From contig NZ_LGIS01000030.1 in the NCBI RefSeq assembly GCF_001187905.1, positions 62,001 to 126,000 of the forward strand: a stretch of 64,000 nt of DNA, written 5' to 3'. Both the position numbers and the translations under genes were made by a program. This document shows, piece by piece, positions 35,790 through 44,688 of the stretch. Within the stretch, counting starts at the first letter, position 1. Each line of letters begins with the position of its first letter. The stretch is from Pantoea sp. RIT-PI-b (GTDB lineage: Bacteria; Pseudomonadota; Gammaproteobacteria; Enterobacterales; Enterobacteriaceae). Below the pieces are notes generated by a model that worked only from the letters and a program-made list of their open reading frames with translations, was not told the DNA's origin and searched no databases.

Positions 35790-36472
35790 AGCTCTGCCCT
35801 TTTCACACCCACCGTGTAGCGACGTTCAAGCCACCACAGCACGCCGTTCGACAGCGTGGTAAATACCAGATAAATCACACCTGCCACAATGGCGAAGTAG
35901 AACGGCTGCCAGGTACTTTTACCTGCCAGCTGCGTGGCTTTCACCACATCTTCCAGCCCCAGCAGCGACACCAGCGCAGTCGCTTTCAGAATGACCTGCC
36001 AGTTGTTGCCGATGCCCGGCAGCGCAAAGCGCATCATCGCCGGGAATAGAATACGCCGGAAGGTCTGCGAGCCAGTAAAACCGAAGGCGGTTGCCGCTTC
36101 GATCTGTCCTCGAGGCACGGCGAGAAAGGCACCCCGGAAGGTTTCGGTAAAGTAGGCGCCGTAGATAAAGCCAAGCGTAATGATACCGGCGACCATCGGG
36201 TCGATATCAAACTGGGCCAGTCCCAGCGCATCGGTGAGGGTATTCAGGGCGATCTGCAGACCGTAGAAGATCAGCAGCATCAATACTAAGTCGGGAACAC
36301 CACGAATTAAGGTGGTGTAGCCTTCGAACAGCATCGCCAGCGGGCGATTGCGGGAGAGTTTGGCGCCCGCGCCAACCAGGCCGAGCACCACCGCCAGCAG
36401 CACCGAGCTGAGCGCCAGCTCCAGCGTCACAAGGGTGCCCTTGAGGATTACTTCGGAATAGCCATACAACAT
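35786..36472 (-). CDS. hisQ: Histidine/basic amino acid ABC transporter, permease HisQ
   Basis: Second permease subunit, 228 residues, with the EAA loop GQIEAATAFGFTGSQTFRRI (near residues 120-140). Length equals that of E. coli. The upstream 193-bp gap to the binding-protein gene contains a diverged ERIC element, which may affect the ratio of binding protein to membrane subunits in the mRNA. Confidence 0.95.
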   Translation of the reverse strand: MLYGYSEVILKGTLVTLELALSSVLLAVVLGLVGAGAKLSRNRPLAMLFEGYTTLIRGVPDLVLMLLIFYGLQIALNTLTDALGLAQFDIDPMVAGIITLGFIYGAYFTETFRGAFLAVPRGQIEAATAFGFTGSQTFRRILFPAMMRFALPGIGNNWQVILKATALVSLLGLEDVVKATQLAGKSTWQPFYFAIVAGVIYLVFTTLSNGVLWWLERRYTVGVKRAEL

Positions 36473-36525
36473 GAGTTCAATCCTGTCGTGAGGGTAAATT
36501 ACAAACGCTGCCCAACTGACGGACA

Positions 36526-36653
36526 GTCCTAACCAGGAAATTTGAATCGCAGGATGGATGGCGGCAAGCGTATGAAGCCGGGCAGTTTACATAAGTAAGC
36601 GCCCGGAGTGAATACTTATGACCAACCTTCCTGCAACTCAAAGAACAGGGTCA
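36526..36653. repeat. Diverged ERIC element between hisQ and the binding-protein gene
   Basis: About 128 bp showing the ERIC order: a GAATCGCAGGA end, GGCGGCAAGCG, the central TTTACATAAGTAAGCG palindrome and the CTTCCTGCAACTCAAAG end. Several positions differ from consensus, so it is older or of a variant subfamily. It sits inside the hisJQMP unit and would fold in the transcript. Confidence 0.7.
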
Positions 36654-36665
36654 GGAACAGAATTG

Positions 36666-37448
36666 TTAGTCGCCGTACACGTTAAAGTCGAAATACTTTT
36701 TCGCAATCTTGTCGTAAGTACCGTCTTTACGCATTTCGCCAAAGGCTTTATCGATCGCTGCCTTCAGATCCGCGTCATCTTTACGCAAGCCCATACCGGT
36801 ACCGACGCCAAAGATTTTATCGTCTTTAACCGCTGGACCAGCAAATGCATATTTTGCGCCGACCGGCTGCTTGAGGAAGCCTTCGCTCGCTTGAACTTCA
36901 TCCTGGAACGCGGCATCGATACGACCCGCATTCAGGTCCTGATATACCAGGTCCTGGTTAGCGTATGGCGTAACGGTGACGCCTTTCGGCTGCCAGTACT
37001 CTTTTGCATAGGTTTCCTGGGTGGTGCCCTGCAGCAGACCGATGTTTTTGCCTTTCAGTGATTCAATGGTTGGCTGCAGCGTTGAGCCTTTCGGCGCCAC
37101 TAAGCGAGCATTTGCCGCGTACAGTTTTTCAGAGAAGTTGATCTCTTCCTGGCGCTTCTCGGTAATAGAGAGAGAAGAGATGATGGCGTCAATTTTCTTC
37201 GCCTTTAGCGAAGGAATCAGCGCATCGAAATCACTTTCTACATAAGTACATTTTGTCTTGATACGCTTACAAATTTCGTTGGCCAGATCGATATCAAAGC
37301 CAACCAGCTGGCCCTGCGCGTTCTTGGATTCGAATGGCGGATAAGTCGGGTCAGTTCCGATACGCAGCGACTGCGGCACAGCGGCGAAGACACTCGCGCT
37401 ACTTGCCATTGCCAGCATCAGAGAAAGAGCCAAAACTCGCTTTTTCAT
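36666..37448 (-). CDS. hisJ: Periplasmic histidine/lysine-arginine-ornithine binding protein
   Basis: Substrate-binding protein for HisQMP. A signal peptide is seen (MKKRVLALSLMLAMASSASV, then FA), cleaved after Ala22. In the 260-residue precursor, Cys60 and Cys67 match the single disulfide of HisJ and LAO. Some parts resemble HisJ (GTDPTY.PFESKN, FGVGTGMGLRK), others ArgT (YANQDLVYQDL, YFDFNVYGD). E. coli and Salmonella have both genes; here only one is present. The symbol hisJ reflects its place before hisQ; argT is an equal alternative. Confidence 0.85.
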   Translation of the reverse strand: MKKRVLALSLMLAMASSASVFAAVPQSLRIGTDPTYPPFESKNAQGQLVGFDIDLANEICKRIKTKCTYVESDFDALIPSLKAKKIDAIISSLSITEKRQEEINFSEKLYAANARLVAPKGSTLQPTIESLKGKNIGLLQGTTQETYAKEYWQPKGVTVTPYANQDLVYQDLNAGRIDAAFQDEVQASEGFLKQPVGAKYAFAGPAVKDDKIFGVGTGMGLRKDDADLKAAIDKAFGEMRKDGTYDKIAKKYFDFNVYGD

Positions 37449-37726
37449 AGGTAACCCTCAAGTGAAGTGCTTATTGTTATGTAGTGCGTGATGTGTTGGT
37501 TTGCGCAGTAAGATGTGCACGTTTCATGCCAGTTATGCGAATCGGCTAAACGCTGCACAGGCGCACTAAATACCGCGCCGATAAGCGGCGCAAGCACTTA
37601 GTTTGTGAGGGAAATATAACAGTGGTGTGAGGAAGAAAAAGCGACATTGTTAACTTTTGGTGCACAAGATGCACGAACAGTGATCGCGCCCCCGAATTTG
37701 CACACAGTCAGTGCATCACTGCACCA

Positions 37727-38296
37727 TTATGCGCCGCTCCAGCGAGTGAAAAGGTCTTCCGGCAGTTCGATATCAAACTGATCGAGTACGCGATTGACGG
37801 TTTGATCGACCAAATCGCCAATTGATTGGGGACGGTGATAAAACGCCGGTACCGGCGGCATAATCAGCGCACCGAGTTCAGCTGCCGTGGTCATCATGCG
37901 CAGATGCCCCAGATGCAGCGGCGTTTCGCGCACGCACAGCACCAGCTTACGCTGCTCTTTCAGCACCACATCCGCGGCACGCGTCAGCAGGCTATCGCTG
38001 TAGCTATGCACAATACCGGAGAGCGTTTTCATCGAACACGGCGCAATCGCCATGCCGAGGGTTTTGTAGGAGCCGGAAGAGATGCTTGCGGCAATATCGC
38101 GCACGTCGTGCACCACATCGGCCATCGCTTGCACCTCACGCAGGCTGAAATCGGTTTCCAGCGCCAGGGTTTGGCGTGCGGCGGGACTGATCACCAAATG
38201 GGTTTCCACTTCCGTCAGCGGTTGCAGTACCTGCAACATCCGCACGCCGTAAATTGCGCCGCTGGCGCCGGAAATGCCAATGATCAGTCGTTTCAT
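37727..38296 (-). CDS. ubiX: Flavin prenyltransferase UbiX
   Basis: Makes prenylated FMN, the cofactor of the UbiD decarboxylase in ubiquinone synthesis. It has 189 residues, the E. coli length. The flavin site GISGASGAIYGVRML is at residues 7-21. SISSGSYKTLGMAIAPCSMKT and LCVRETPLHLGHLR are conserved. It lies downstream of purF, but a strong terminator stands between them, so ubiX probably also has its own promoter. Confidence 0.95.
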   Translation of the reverse strand: MKRLIIGISGASGAIYGVRMLQVLQPLTEVETHLVISPAARQTLALETDFSLREVQAMADVVHDVRDIAASISSGSYKTLGMAIAPCSMKTLSGIVHSYSDSLLTRAADVVLKEQRKLVLCVRETPLHLGHLRMMTTAAELGALIMPPVPAFYHRPQSIGDLVDQTVNRVLDQFDIELPEDLFTRWSGA

Positions 38297-38344
38297 AATT
38301 TAGCCTTGCTGGTTCAGATTGCGGCAATGATAGCGGCTCGCTGA

Positions 38345-38387
38345 ACAAAAATACAAAAACAAACAGGGCGGGATTGCGCCCGCCCTG
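38345..38387 (-). terminator. Terminator after purF
   Basis: On the minus strand, CAGGGCGGG with its perfect complement is followed by a T-rich tract. It lies between the purF stop and the ubiX start and should end most cvpA-purF transcripts. Confidence 0.88.
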
Positions 38388-38413
38388 CTTTTCATTCTGC
38401 CACAACGTTGAGC

Positions 38414-39931
38414 TTAGCCTTCGTTGTGCAGTTCCAGACCTTCAACTTCTGTCTGACGTGCAATGGCTTTAGAGTCGTCATTACGCAGCGACTGCAGATA
38501 CTCAAGGTACTGCTGGTCGACATCCTTGGTGACGTAAATGCCGTTGAATACCGAACACTCGAACTGCGCGATATCCGGATTCTCTTCACGCACCGCTTCG
38601 ATCAGATCGTTCAGGTCCTGGAAAATTAACGCATCGGCTTTAATCAGCTGACGAATCTCTTCCACTTCACGACCGTGCGCGATCAGCTCAGTAGCGCTAG
38701 GCATATCAATGCCGTACACGTTCGGGAAACGAATTTCCGGCGCTGCAGAAGCCAGGTAAACCCGCTTCGCACCCGCTTCACGCGCCATCTCGATAATCTG
38801 CTCCGAGGTGGTGCCACGGACGATGGAGTCATCCACCAACAGTACGTTTTTATCGCGGAACTCGGCACGGTTGGCGTTCAGCTTGCGGCGAACCGCGCTG
38901 CGACGCAGCTGCTGGCCCGGCATGATAAAGGTGCGGCCAACATAGCGGTTTTTCACGAATCCCTGACGATAAGGTTTATCGAGGATACGGGCAATTTCCA
39001 GCGCAATATCGGTTGAGGTTTCCGGAATCGGAATCACCACGTCGATATCCAGATCTTCCCACTCGCGGGCAATTTTATCACCCAGCTTGGTGCCCATACG
39101 CACACGGGCGCTGTACACCGAGATTTTGTCGAGGAATGAGTCCGGACGCGCAAAATAGACGTACTCGAACAGGCATGGATTGGTTTTCGGGTTTTCCGCA
39201 CACTGACGGGTAGAGAGCTGGCCCTGCTCGGTGATATACACCGCTTCGCCCGGCGCTACGTCACGAATGAACTCGAAGCCCAGCGTGTCCAGCGCAACGC
39301 TTTCAGACGCAACCATGTATTCCGTGCGGCCGTCGGCAATGACGCGTTTGCCCAGCACCAGCGGACGAATACCGTTGGGATCGCGGAAAGCGACCATACC
39401 GTGGCCGATAATCATAGAAACGACCGCGTAAGCGCCGCGCACCTGCTGATGCACCGCCGCCACCGCAGCAAAAATGTTGTCAGCTTCCAGCGGATAGTGC
39501 TGAAAACGGTCCAGCTCCTGCGCAAAAATGTTCAGCAGGATTTCGGAATCTGAGGTGGTATTAACGTGACGGCGGCCCGTTTCGAACAGCTGCTTACGCA
39601 GTTCGTGCGCGTTGGTCAGGTTACCGTTATGCGCCAGGGTGATGCCATAAGGGGAGTTCACGTAGAAAGGTTGCGCTTCAGAGGCGCTGGAGCTGCCTGC
39701 CGTTGGGTAGCGCACATGACCAATCCCGATGTTGCCCTGTAAACGCTGCATGTGACGCGCTTCGAACACATCGCTTACCAGACCGTTGGCTTTACGCAAA
39801 CGGAAGCAGTTAATAGCATCGATGGTACAAATGCCGGCGGCATCCTGCCCGCGGTGCTGAAGCACCGTTAACGCGTCATAGATTGACTGGTTTACTGGCA
39901 TAAAACCGGTGATACCAACAATACCGCACAT
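38414..39931 (-). CDS. purF: Amidophosphoribosyltransferase
   Basis: First committed enzyme of purine synthesis, making phosphoribosylamine from PRPP and glutamine. It has 505 residues, as in E. coli. After Met removal, Cys2 (MCGIVGITG) is the N-terminal glutaminase nucleophile; there is no propeptide. The PRPP loop VLLVDDSIVRGTTSEQI lies near residue 365. It is co-transcribed with cvpA (36-bp gap) under the PurR box upstream of cvpA. Confidence 0.97.
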   Translation of the reverse strand: MCGIVGITGFMPVNQSIYDALTVLQHRGQDAAGICTIDAINCFRLRKANGLVSDVFEARHMQRLQGNIGIGHVRYPTAGSSSASEAQPFYVNSPYGITLAHNGNLTNAHELRKQLFETGRRHVNTTSDSEILLNIFAQELDRFQHYPLEADNIFAAVAAVHQQVRGAYAVVSMIIGHGMVAFRDPNGIRPLVLGKRVIADGRTEYMVASESVALDTLGFEFIRDVAPGEAVYITEQGQLSTRQCAENPKTNPCLFEYVYFARPDSFLDKISVYSARVRMGTKLGDKIAREWEDLDIDVVIPIPETSTDIALEIARILDKPYRQGFVKNRYVGRTFIMPGQQLRRSAVRRKLNANRAEFRDKNVLLVDDSIVRGTTSEQIIEMAREAGAKRVYLASAAPEIRFPNVYGIDMPSATELIAHGREVEEIRQLIKADALIFQDLNDLIEAVREENPDIAQFECSVFNGIYVTKDVDQQYLEYLQSLRNDDSKAIARQTEVEGLELHNEG

Positions 39932-39967
39932 ATTGTCATTTCCTCATTAGCCGCACTCCCGATGGTG

Positions 39968-40453
39968 TCACCGGGGTAAAAAACTCGACGTGCTTTTCAG
40001 GTAATCGAAAAACCACCTGATGATGTAACTGAACTCGGGAATAAGTTGCGACTGTTGCCAGTCGGGGCTTTTGGAAAAGCCGGTGAATGTATCGAGGAAG
40101 AACAGCATAGCAGACACGATCAGTACGCCACGCAACGCCCCAAAACAGACCCCCAACACCCTGTCGGTTCCTGACAAGCCGGTTTTTTCAACCAGCGAGC
40201 CGATCACATAGTTCACGATGGCACCCACAATCAGAGTGGCAACGAATAACACCGCGATGGCGATGCCGTTGCGAACCAGTTCGTCGTCAAAACCTGTAAA
40301 CCAGACTGCAAGGTAGGCGTAATAATGACTGGCGACAAAAAACGCACATCCCCAGGTAACGAGAGATAAGGCTTCCCGGACAAACCCACGAATCAGGCTG
40401 ACCAGAGCCGAAAAACCAACTACCGCAATAATGACGTAATCAATCCAGATCAT
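39968..40453 (-). CDS. cvpA: CvpA family inner-membrane protein
   Basis: Inner-membrane protein of 161 residues with four hydrophobic helices. In E. coli it is needed for colicin V production and contributes to bile and detergent resistance. The ATG at 40453 (MIWIDYVII) gives the family length; an upstream in-frame ATG at 40489 would add 12 non-conserved residues. IRGFVREALSLVTWG and GTDRVLGVCFGALRG are diagnostic. First gene before purF. Confidence 0.94.
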   Translation of the reverse strand: MIWIDYVIIAVVGFSALVSLIRGFVREALSLVTWGCAFFVASHYYAYLAVWFTGFDDELVRNGIAIAVLFVATLIVGAIVNYVIGSLVEKTGLSGTDRVLGVCFGALRGVLIVSAMLFFLDTFTGFSKSPDWQQSQLIPEFSYIIRWFFDYLKSTSSFLPR

Positions 40454-40516
40454 GAACTCTTCCAGCCCAGTGCTATCGCACCCCTGCATCCAGTTCGGGG
40501 CGCATTCTAACAGAAA

Positions 40517-40532
40517 AAGAAAACGTTTGCGT
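40517..40532 (-). promoter_or_regulatory. PurR operator of cvpA-purF
   Basis: The minus strand reads ACGCAAACGTTTTCTT, which matches the PurR consensus at every defined position. It lies 64 bp upstream of the cvpA start, as in E. coli, so purine-dependent repression is expected. Confidence 0.9.
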
Positions 40533-40703
40533 AGGGTTTTCCGGTTCTGTTTCCGTAAAAAGGGCGATGAAAAAAACTTTCCTCGCCCTGTGTATTACCA
40601 GCGATTTAATCCACTGATATTTAATGATTTTATGGCCGCGCTTCGCTACAAAAATTTTATAAAGCCGCGCCTTTTACTGCCATCGGCGCGGCTTATCAAC
40701 GCT

Positions 40704-41453
40704 TTATCGCGCGCTATACGGTTTCACCACACCACCGAGGCCGGAGATGCTTTGCAGCTCACTCAATGAACCTTGTAGCTTGGCCTTATTCGCATCCGGA
40801 CCGACATAAATGCGAGTGATTTGCCCCTGCACCGGCGTTGACGGCACGGTAAAGGCGCGATAGCCCGAGAGACGCAGTTGCGCCACAATCTCACTCACTT
40901 TCGCCGCGTTCTTCAGGGCACCGAGCTGTACCACAAACGCCTGACCGGCTGGCGCTGCGGGCTCATTTTGCTTCGGCGTTTCTACCGGTTTTGGCTGCTC
41001 AACCGGCTTCGGCTGTTCGACTGGCTTCGGCTTCGGTTGCTCAACCGGTTTAGGCTTCGACTGTTCCACCGGTTTCGGTTTCGGCTGCTCAACCGGTTTT
41101 GGCTTCGGCTGTTCCACCGGTTTCGGCTGCACCTGTTGATGCACCGGCGGCGGCGTGACGACGCTGGGCTCGCTGTTCTGCGTCGGCTGTGCGCTCCCGT
41201 TGGTGGCGGTTTTACCGCTCTCCGGGTTCTGCGCCGCGCCAGCCCCTTCCGGTGGCTGCGAAGGCAGCGGTTGCGTCACCGGCGGCACCATTTCGCTATC
41301 CTGCTGATCGTCCGGTTTTGGCACCAGCGGGATGGCGGCGAACTCCTCTTTATAATGCTTTTTCTGGCCGTCCAGCAGGCCCGGCAAAACGATGACGCCA
41401 ATCGCCACCAGAATAACCGTGCCGACTAAGCGATTTTGAAACTTACTTGCCAC
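40704..41453 (-). CDS. dedD: SPOR-domain cell division protein DedD
   Basis: Divisome protein that binds denuded septal peptidoglycan. One N-terminal membrane helix (residues 8-26) is followed by a long periplasmic linker and a SPOR domain at about 171-249 (AFVVQLGALKNAAKVSEIVAQL, RIYVGPDANKAKLQGSL). The protein has 249 residues against 220 in E. coli. The extra length comes from a Pro/Lys-rich repeat at 109-161 built on KPKPVEQP. The ATG overlaps the folC stop by 11 bp. Confidence 0.93.
   Translation of the reverse strand: MASKFQNRLVGTVILVAIGVIVLPGLLDGQKKHYKEEFAAIPLVPKPDDQQDSEMVPPVTQPLPSQPPEGAGAAQNPESGKTATNGSAQPTQNSEPSVVTPPPVHQQVQPKPVEQPKPKPVEQPKPKPVEQSKPKPVEQPKPKPVEQPKPVEQPKPVETPKQNEPAAPAGQAFVVQLGALKNAAKVSEIVAQLRLSGYRAFTVPSTPVQGQITRIYVGPDANKAKLQGSLSELQSISGLGGVVKPYSAR
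40971..41129 (-). repeat. Tandem repeat encoding the DedD linker
   Basis: About six or seven copies of a 24-base unit, some shortened to 15 bases, encode KPKPVEQP and variants (one copy reads EQSK, the last ETPK). Such direct repeats can gain or lose units by slippage, in frame. Confidence 0.85.
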
Positions 41454-42708
41454 TGCCGTTCTCCGCTGCCATCGATTCCATAACCTGCGCTACGGTGTGG
41501 AAAGAACCACACACCAGAATCACATCTTCGGGACGCGCCTGCTGACGCGCTGCCTGCCACGCCGCCTCAACGTTGCGGTAAGCATCGCCGCTTTCCAGAT
41601 GAGCCAACAGTTCGTCGGCCGAGGCACCTCGCGGCCCTTCGAGCGGCGCGCAGTACCAGCAATCCACCTGAGGTGCCAACGCGGCCAGCGTACCGGCAAT
41701 ATCCTTATCATGCAGCATGCCTACCACCGCATGCACCTGACCACTTAACGGCTCAGCGGCCAGACGTGAAGCCAGATAATAAGCGGCATGAGGATTGTGT
41801 GCCACATCCAGAATCACGCGCGGCGCTTCGCTCACCGTTTGGAAACGCCCTGGCAGAATCGCCAGCGGCAGATGCTGACGGATAATCGCTTCGCTGACCT
41901 TCAAGCCCGATGCACGTAACGCGGTAAGTGCGGTTGCAGCATTGGGTAGAGGTACCTGCGGTAACGGTAAATCACGCAGTTCACCCTTTGCATCCTGCAA
42001 CATCCAGCTATTGCCGGTTTGCTGCCACTGCCAGTCGCGATTGCGCTGCAGCAGCAATGCGCCCTTCGCGGCCGCGACATCCGCAATAGTGCCCGGCATA
42101 TCGTCTTCACCGACTATCGCCGGTTTGCCTGCACGGAACACGCCGGCTTTTTCACGACCGATGCTTTCGCGATCCGGACCCAGCCAATCGGTGTGATCCA
42201 GCGCGATGCTGGTGATCACCGAAACATCGGCATCGACAATGTTGGTGGCATCAAGACGTCCGCCAAGGCCAACTTCGAGAATCACCACATCGAGATTCGC
42301 CGCGCGGAACAGATTGAAAGCCGACAACGTGCCGAACTCAAAATAAGTGAGAGAAATGTCACCGCGCCCGTCTTCAATCGCGGCAAAACTGGCGCTGTGC
42401 TGCGCTTCATCCAGTTCTGCGCCCTGCACACGTACGCGTTCGGTGTAACGCACCAGATGCGGCGAGCTGTAGACGCCCACGCGATAACCGGCAGCGATTA
42501 GCAGCGTTTCCAGGGTGCGACAGGTGGTGCCTTTGCCGTTAGTACCGGCAACGGTGAAGACAAACGGAGCAGGTTTGAGCAGGTCGAGGCGTTCAGCAAC
42601 GCGTTGAATACGATCCAGACCGAGTTCAATGGCCTGCGAGTGCAGATGCTCAAGATAATGAAGCCACGTGGCCAAAGGCGACGTGGCTTGAGGAAGAGAA
42701 GTATCCAT
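41443..42708 (-). CDS. folC: Dihydrofolate/folylpolyglutamate synthase
   Basis: Bifunctional ATP-dependent ligase that makes dihydrofolate from dihydropteroate and adds glutamates to folates. It has 421 residues (E. coli 422). The P-loop VAGTNGKGTTCRTLE lies near residues 53-67. LEVGLGGRLDATNIVD and the ALDHTDWLG segment are family signatures. The C-terminal Mur-ligase-like domain contains ILDVAHNPHAA. It lies between accD and dedD as in E. coli. Confidence 0.96.
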   Translation of the reverse strand: MDTSLPQATSPLATWLHYLEHLHSQAIELGLDRIQRVAERLDLLKPAPFVFTVAGTNGKGTTCRTLETLLIAAGYRVGVYSSPHLVRYTERVRVQGAELDEAQHSASFAAIEDGRGDISLTYFEFGTLSAFNLFRAANLDVVILEVGLGGRLDATNIVDADVSVITSIALDHTDWLGPDRESIGREKAGVFRAGKPAIVGEDDMPGTIADVAAAKGALLLQRNRDWQWQQTGNSWMLQDAKGELRDLPLPQVPLPNAATALTALRASGLKVSEAIIRQHLPLAILPGRFQTVSEAPRVILDVAHNPHAAYYLASRLAAEPLSGQVHAVVGMLHDKDIAGTLAALAPQVDCWYCAPLEGPRGASADELLAHLESGDAYRNVEAAWQAARQQARPEDVILVCGSFHTVAQVMESMAAENGSGK

Positions 42709-42834
42709 GTGTCCCGTTCAAAATCAATACATCGAATAACTTAAGGTAGCTGACCATGTTGGATGCAACCTTAAGTATTCAATGTAGACGGTGCATTGGA
42801 GGAAAGAAACATCGCTGCACCTTTCCGTTGCCTG

Positions 42835-43743
42835 TCAGGCTTCGTTGCTCTCCGGCTCAGCCACATCAGGCTGATTACCATCCTGCAGCGGCGCTGGCAG
42901 GTTCATCATTTTCGCCAGCAGGCTTGCCAGCTTAAAGCGCATTTCCGGACGACGGATGATCATGTCGATCGCGCCTTTCTCAATCAGGAACTCACTGCGC
43001 TGGAAGCCCGGCGGCAGCTTTTCGCGCACGGTCTGCTCGATAACGCGTGGACCGGCAAAGCCAATCAGCGCTTTCGGTTCCGCCACGTTGAGATCGCCCA
43101 GCATCGCGAAGCTGGCAGAAACGCCGCCCATCGTTGGGTCGGTCAGCACGGAGATGTACGGCAAGCCGCGCTCCTGCATTTTCGCCAGTGCAGCACTGGT
43201 TTTTGCCATCTGCATCAGCGACTGCAGCGCTTCCTGCATACGTGCACCGCCTGACGCAGAGAAGCAGATCAGTGGGCAGTTGTCTTCCAACGCCTGCTCA
43301 ACGCCACGCACAAAGCGCGCACCAACCACAGAGCCCATTGAGCCGCCCATAAAGGAGAACTCAAACGCGACCGCGACAATCGGCATACCGTGCAGCGTGC
43401 CTTTCATCGCCACCAGCGCATCTTTCTCGCCAGTGTCTTTTTGCGCGGCAACCAAACGGTCTTTGTACTTCTTGGAATCGCGGAACTTCAGCAGATCCTT
43501 CGGTTCCAGCTCGCTACCCAGCTCAACCAGCGAACCTTCATCCAGCATGCTATGCAGACGCTCACGGGCGTGCATGCGCATGTGATGGTCGCACTTCGGG
43601 CAGACCTCGAGGTTACGCTCCAGCTCGGCGCGGTATAGCACCTGTCCACAGCTATCGCACTTGGTCCACACCCCTTCCGGGATGCTGGCTTTGCGCGTTG
43701 GCGTGGCAGTGCTTTTATTCAGTATGCGTTCAATCCAGCTCAT
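42835..43743 (-). CDS. accD: Acetyl-CoA carboxylase carboxyltransferase subunit beta
   Basis: With AccA it transfers carboxyl from biotin to acetyl-CoA to make malonyl-CoA, the first step of fatty acid synthesis. The N-terminal zinc finger has ligands Cys29, Cys32, Cys48 and Cys51. The crotonase-like domain includes SASGGARMQEALQSLMQMAK and GGVSASFAMLGD. It has 302 residues (E. coli 304), with the usual variable acidic tail. In E. coli the zinc domain also binds nucleic acid and regulates its own translation. Confidence 0.97.
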   Translation of the reverse strand: MSWIERILNKSTATPTRKASIPEGVWTKCDSCGQVLYRAELERNLEVCPKCDHHMRMHARERLHSMLDEGSLVELGSELEPKDLLKFRDSKKYKDRLVAAQKDTGEKDALVAMKGTLHGMPIVAVAFEFSFMGGSMGSVVGARFVRGVEQALEDNCPLICFSASGGARMQEALQSLMQMAKTSAALAKMQERGLPYISVLTDPTMGGVSASFAMLGDLNVAEPKALIGFAGPRVIEQTVREKLPPGFQRSEFLIEKGAIDMIIRRPEMRFKLASLLAKMMNLPAPLQDGNQPDVAEPESNEA

Positions 43744-43875
43744 TGATGACCTTTCTATTTAATGCTGACCTGGTCCAGTCTTCTCATTGCTGCTGAAATC
43801 ACCTTCAGCAGGCCGTAAATGTCGCTCATTAAACCACAACCCGTTCACGCTGTGGATAAAAATCTGGTAACGAGC

Positions 43876-44529
43876 TTACTGTGACTTCTGCTGGCGGCGA
43901 TGACGCCACACTTCAATTACGCCTGGCAGTATTGAAACCACGATGATGCCGACAATCAGTAGCTTCAGGTTCTCCTGCACAATCGGCAAGTCGCCAAACA
44001 GGTAACCGGCGTAAGAGAAGAGCAGTACCCACAGCAGTGCACCCGTTACGTTATAGAGCGCGAAGTGGCGATAAGACATATGTCCCATCCCCGCCACAAA
44101 GGGGGCAAAGGTTCGCACGATTGGTACAAAGCGCGCAAGTATAATGGTTTTGCCGCCGTGGCGATCGTAGAACGCATGGGTTTTATCGAGGTAGCTGCGA
44201 CGGAAAATTTTCGAGTTCGGGTTACTGAACAGCTTCTCACCAAACAGACGCCCAATAGTGTAGTTCACCGCATCACCGAGGATGGCGGCGATCACCAGCA
44301 GCGTTACCATCAGATGCACGTTGAGATCGTTACCCGGCAAGGCCGCCAGTGCACCTGCCACGAACAGCAGCGAATCGCCGGGCAGGAATGGCGTGACCAC
44401 CAAACCGGTTTCACAGAACAGAATCAGGAACAGAATGGCGTAAATCCACACGCCGTACTGCGCCACCAGCTCGGCCAAATGCACATCAATATGCAGAATA
44501 AAATCGACCAAAAAGTGGATAAACTCCAT
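43876..44529 (-). CDS. dedA: DedA family membrane protein
   Basis: Member of the DedA/SNARE-associated (VTT) membrane family, linked to membrane lipid homeostasis and proton motive force. It has 217 residues with about five hydrophobic segments. The family motif is seen in FLPGDSLLFVAGALAA, GDAVNYTIGRLFGEKLF and ARFVPIVRTFAPFVAGMGHM. The C-terminus is short and basic (RHRRQQKSQ). An ERIC element separates it from truA. Confidence 0.94.
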   Translation of the reverse strand: MEFIHFLVDFILHIDVHLAELVAQYGVWIYAILFLILFCETGLVVTPFLPGDSLLFVAGALAALPGNDLNVHLMVTLLVIAAILGDAVNYTIGRLFGEKLFSNPNSKIFRRSYLDKTHAFYDRHGGKTIILARFVPIVRTFAPFVAGMGHMSYRHFALYNVTGALLWVLLFSYAGYLFGDLPIVQENLKLLIVGIIVVSILPGVIEVWRHRRQQKSQ

Positions 44530-44546
44530 ATAACGACAACTCCCCG

Positions 44547-44672
44547 ATACCCGTCATACTTCAAGCCGCAGCTTCGTTAGCTGCGGGCGCTCACCTCGAT
44601 CACTTACTGGAGTAAGCGCCCGAGGATTCACCCACTTGCCGCCTTGCTGCCGCTCGAATTATTTAGGGTATA
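44547..44672. repeat. ERIC element between dedA and truA
   Basis: 126 bp bounded by ATACCCGTCATACTTCAAG and GAATTATTTAGGGTATA, both canonical ERIC ends, with a central TTACTGGAGTAAG palindrome. It fills most of the gap between the two same-strand genes and would be part of their mRNA if they are co-transcribed. Confidence 0.88.
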
Positions 44673-44688
44673 CATCCTAGATTAATGG

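Noticed and set aside
40971..41129. Direct repeats considered as a possible CRISPR or VNTR outside genes
   Set aside because: They lie in the dedD frame, have no spacers and encode a regular Pro/Lys linker.
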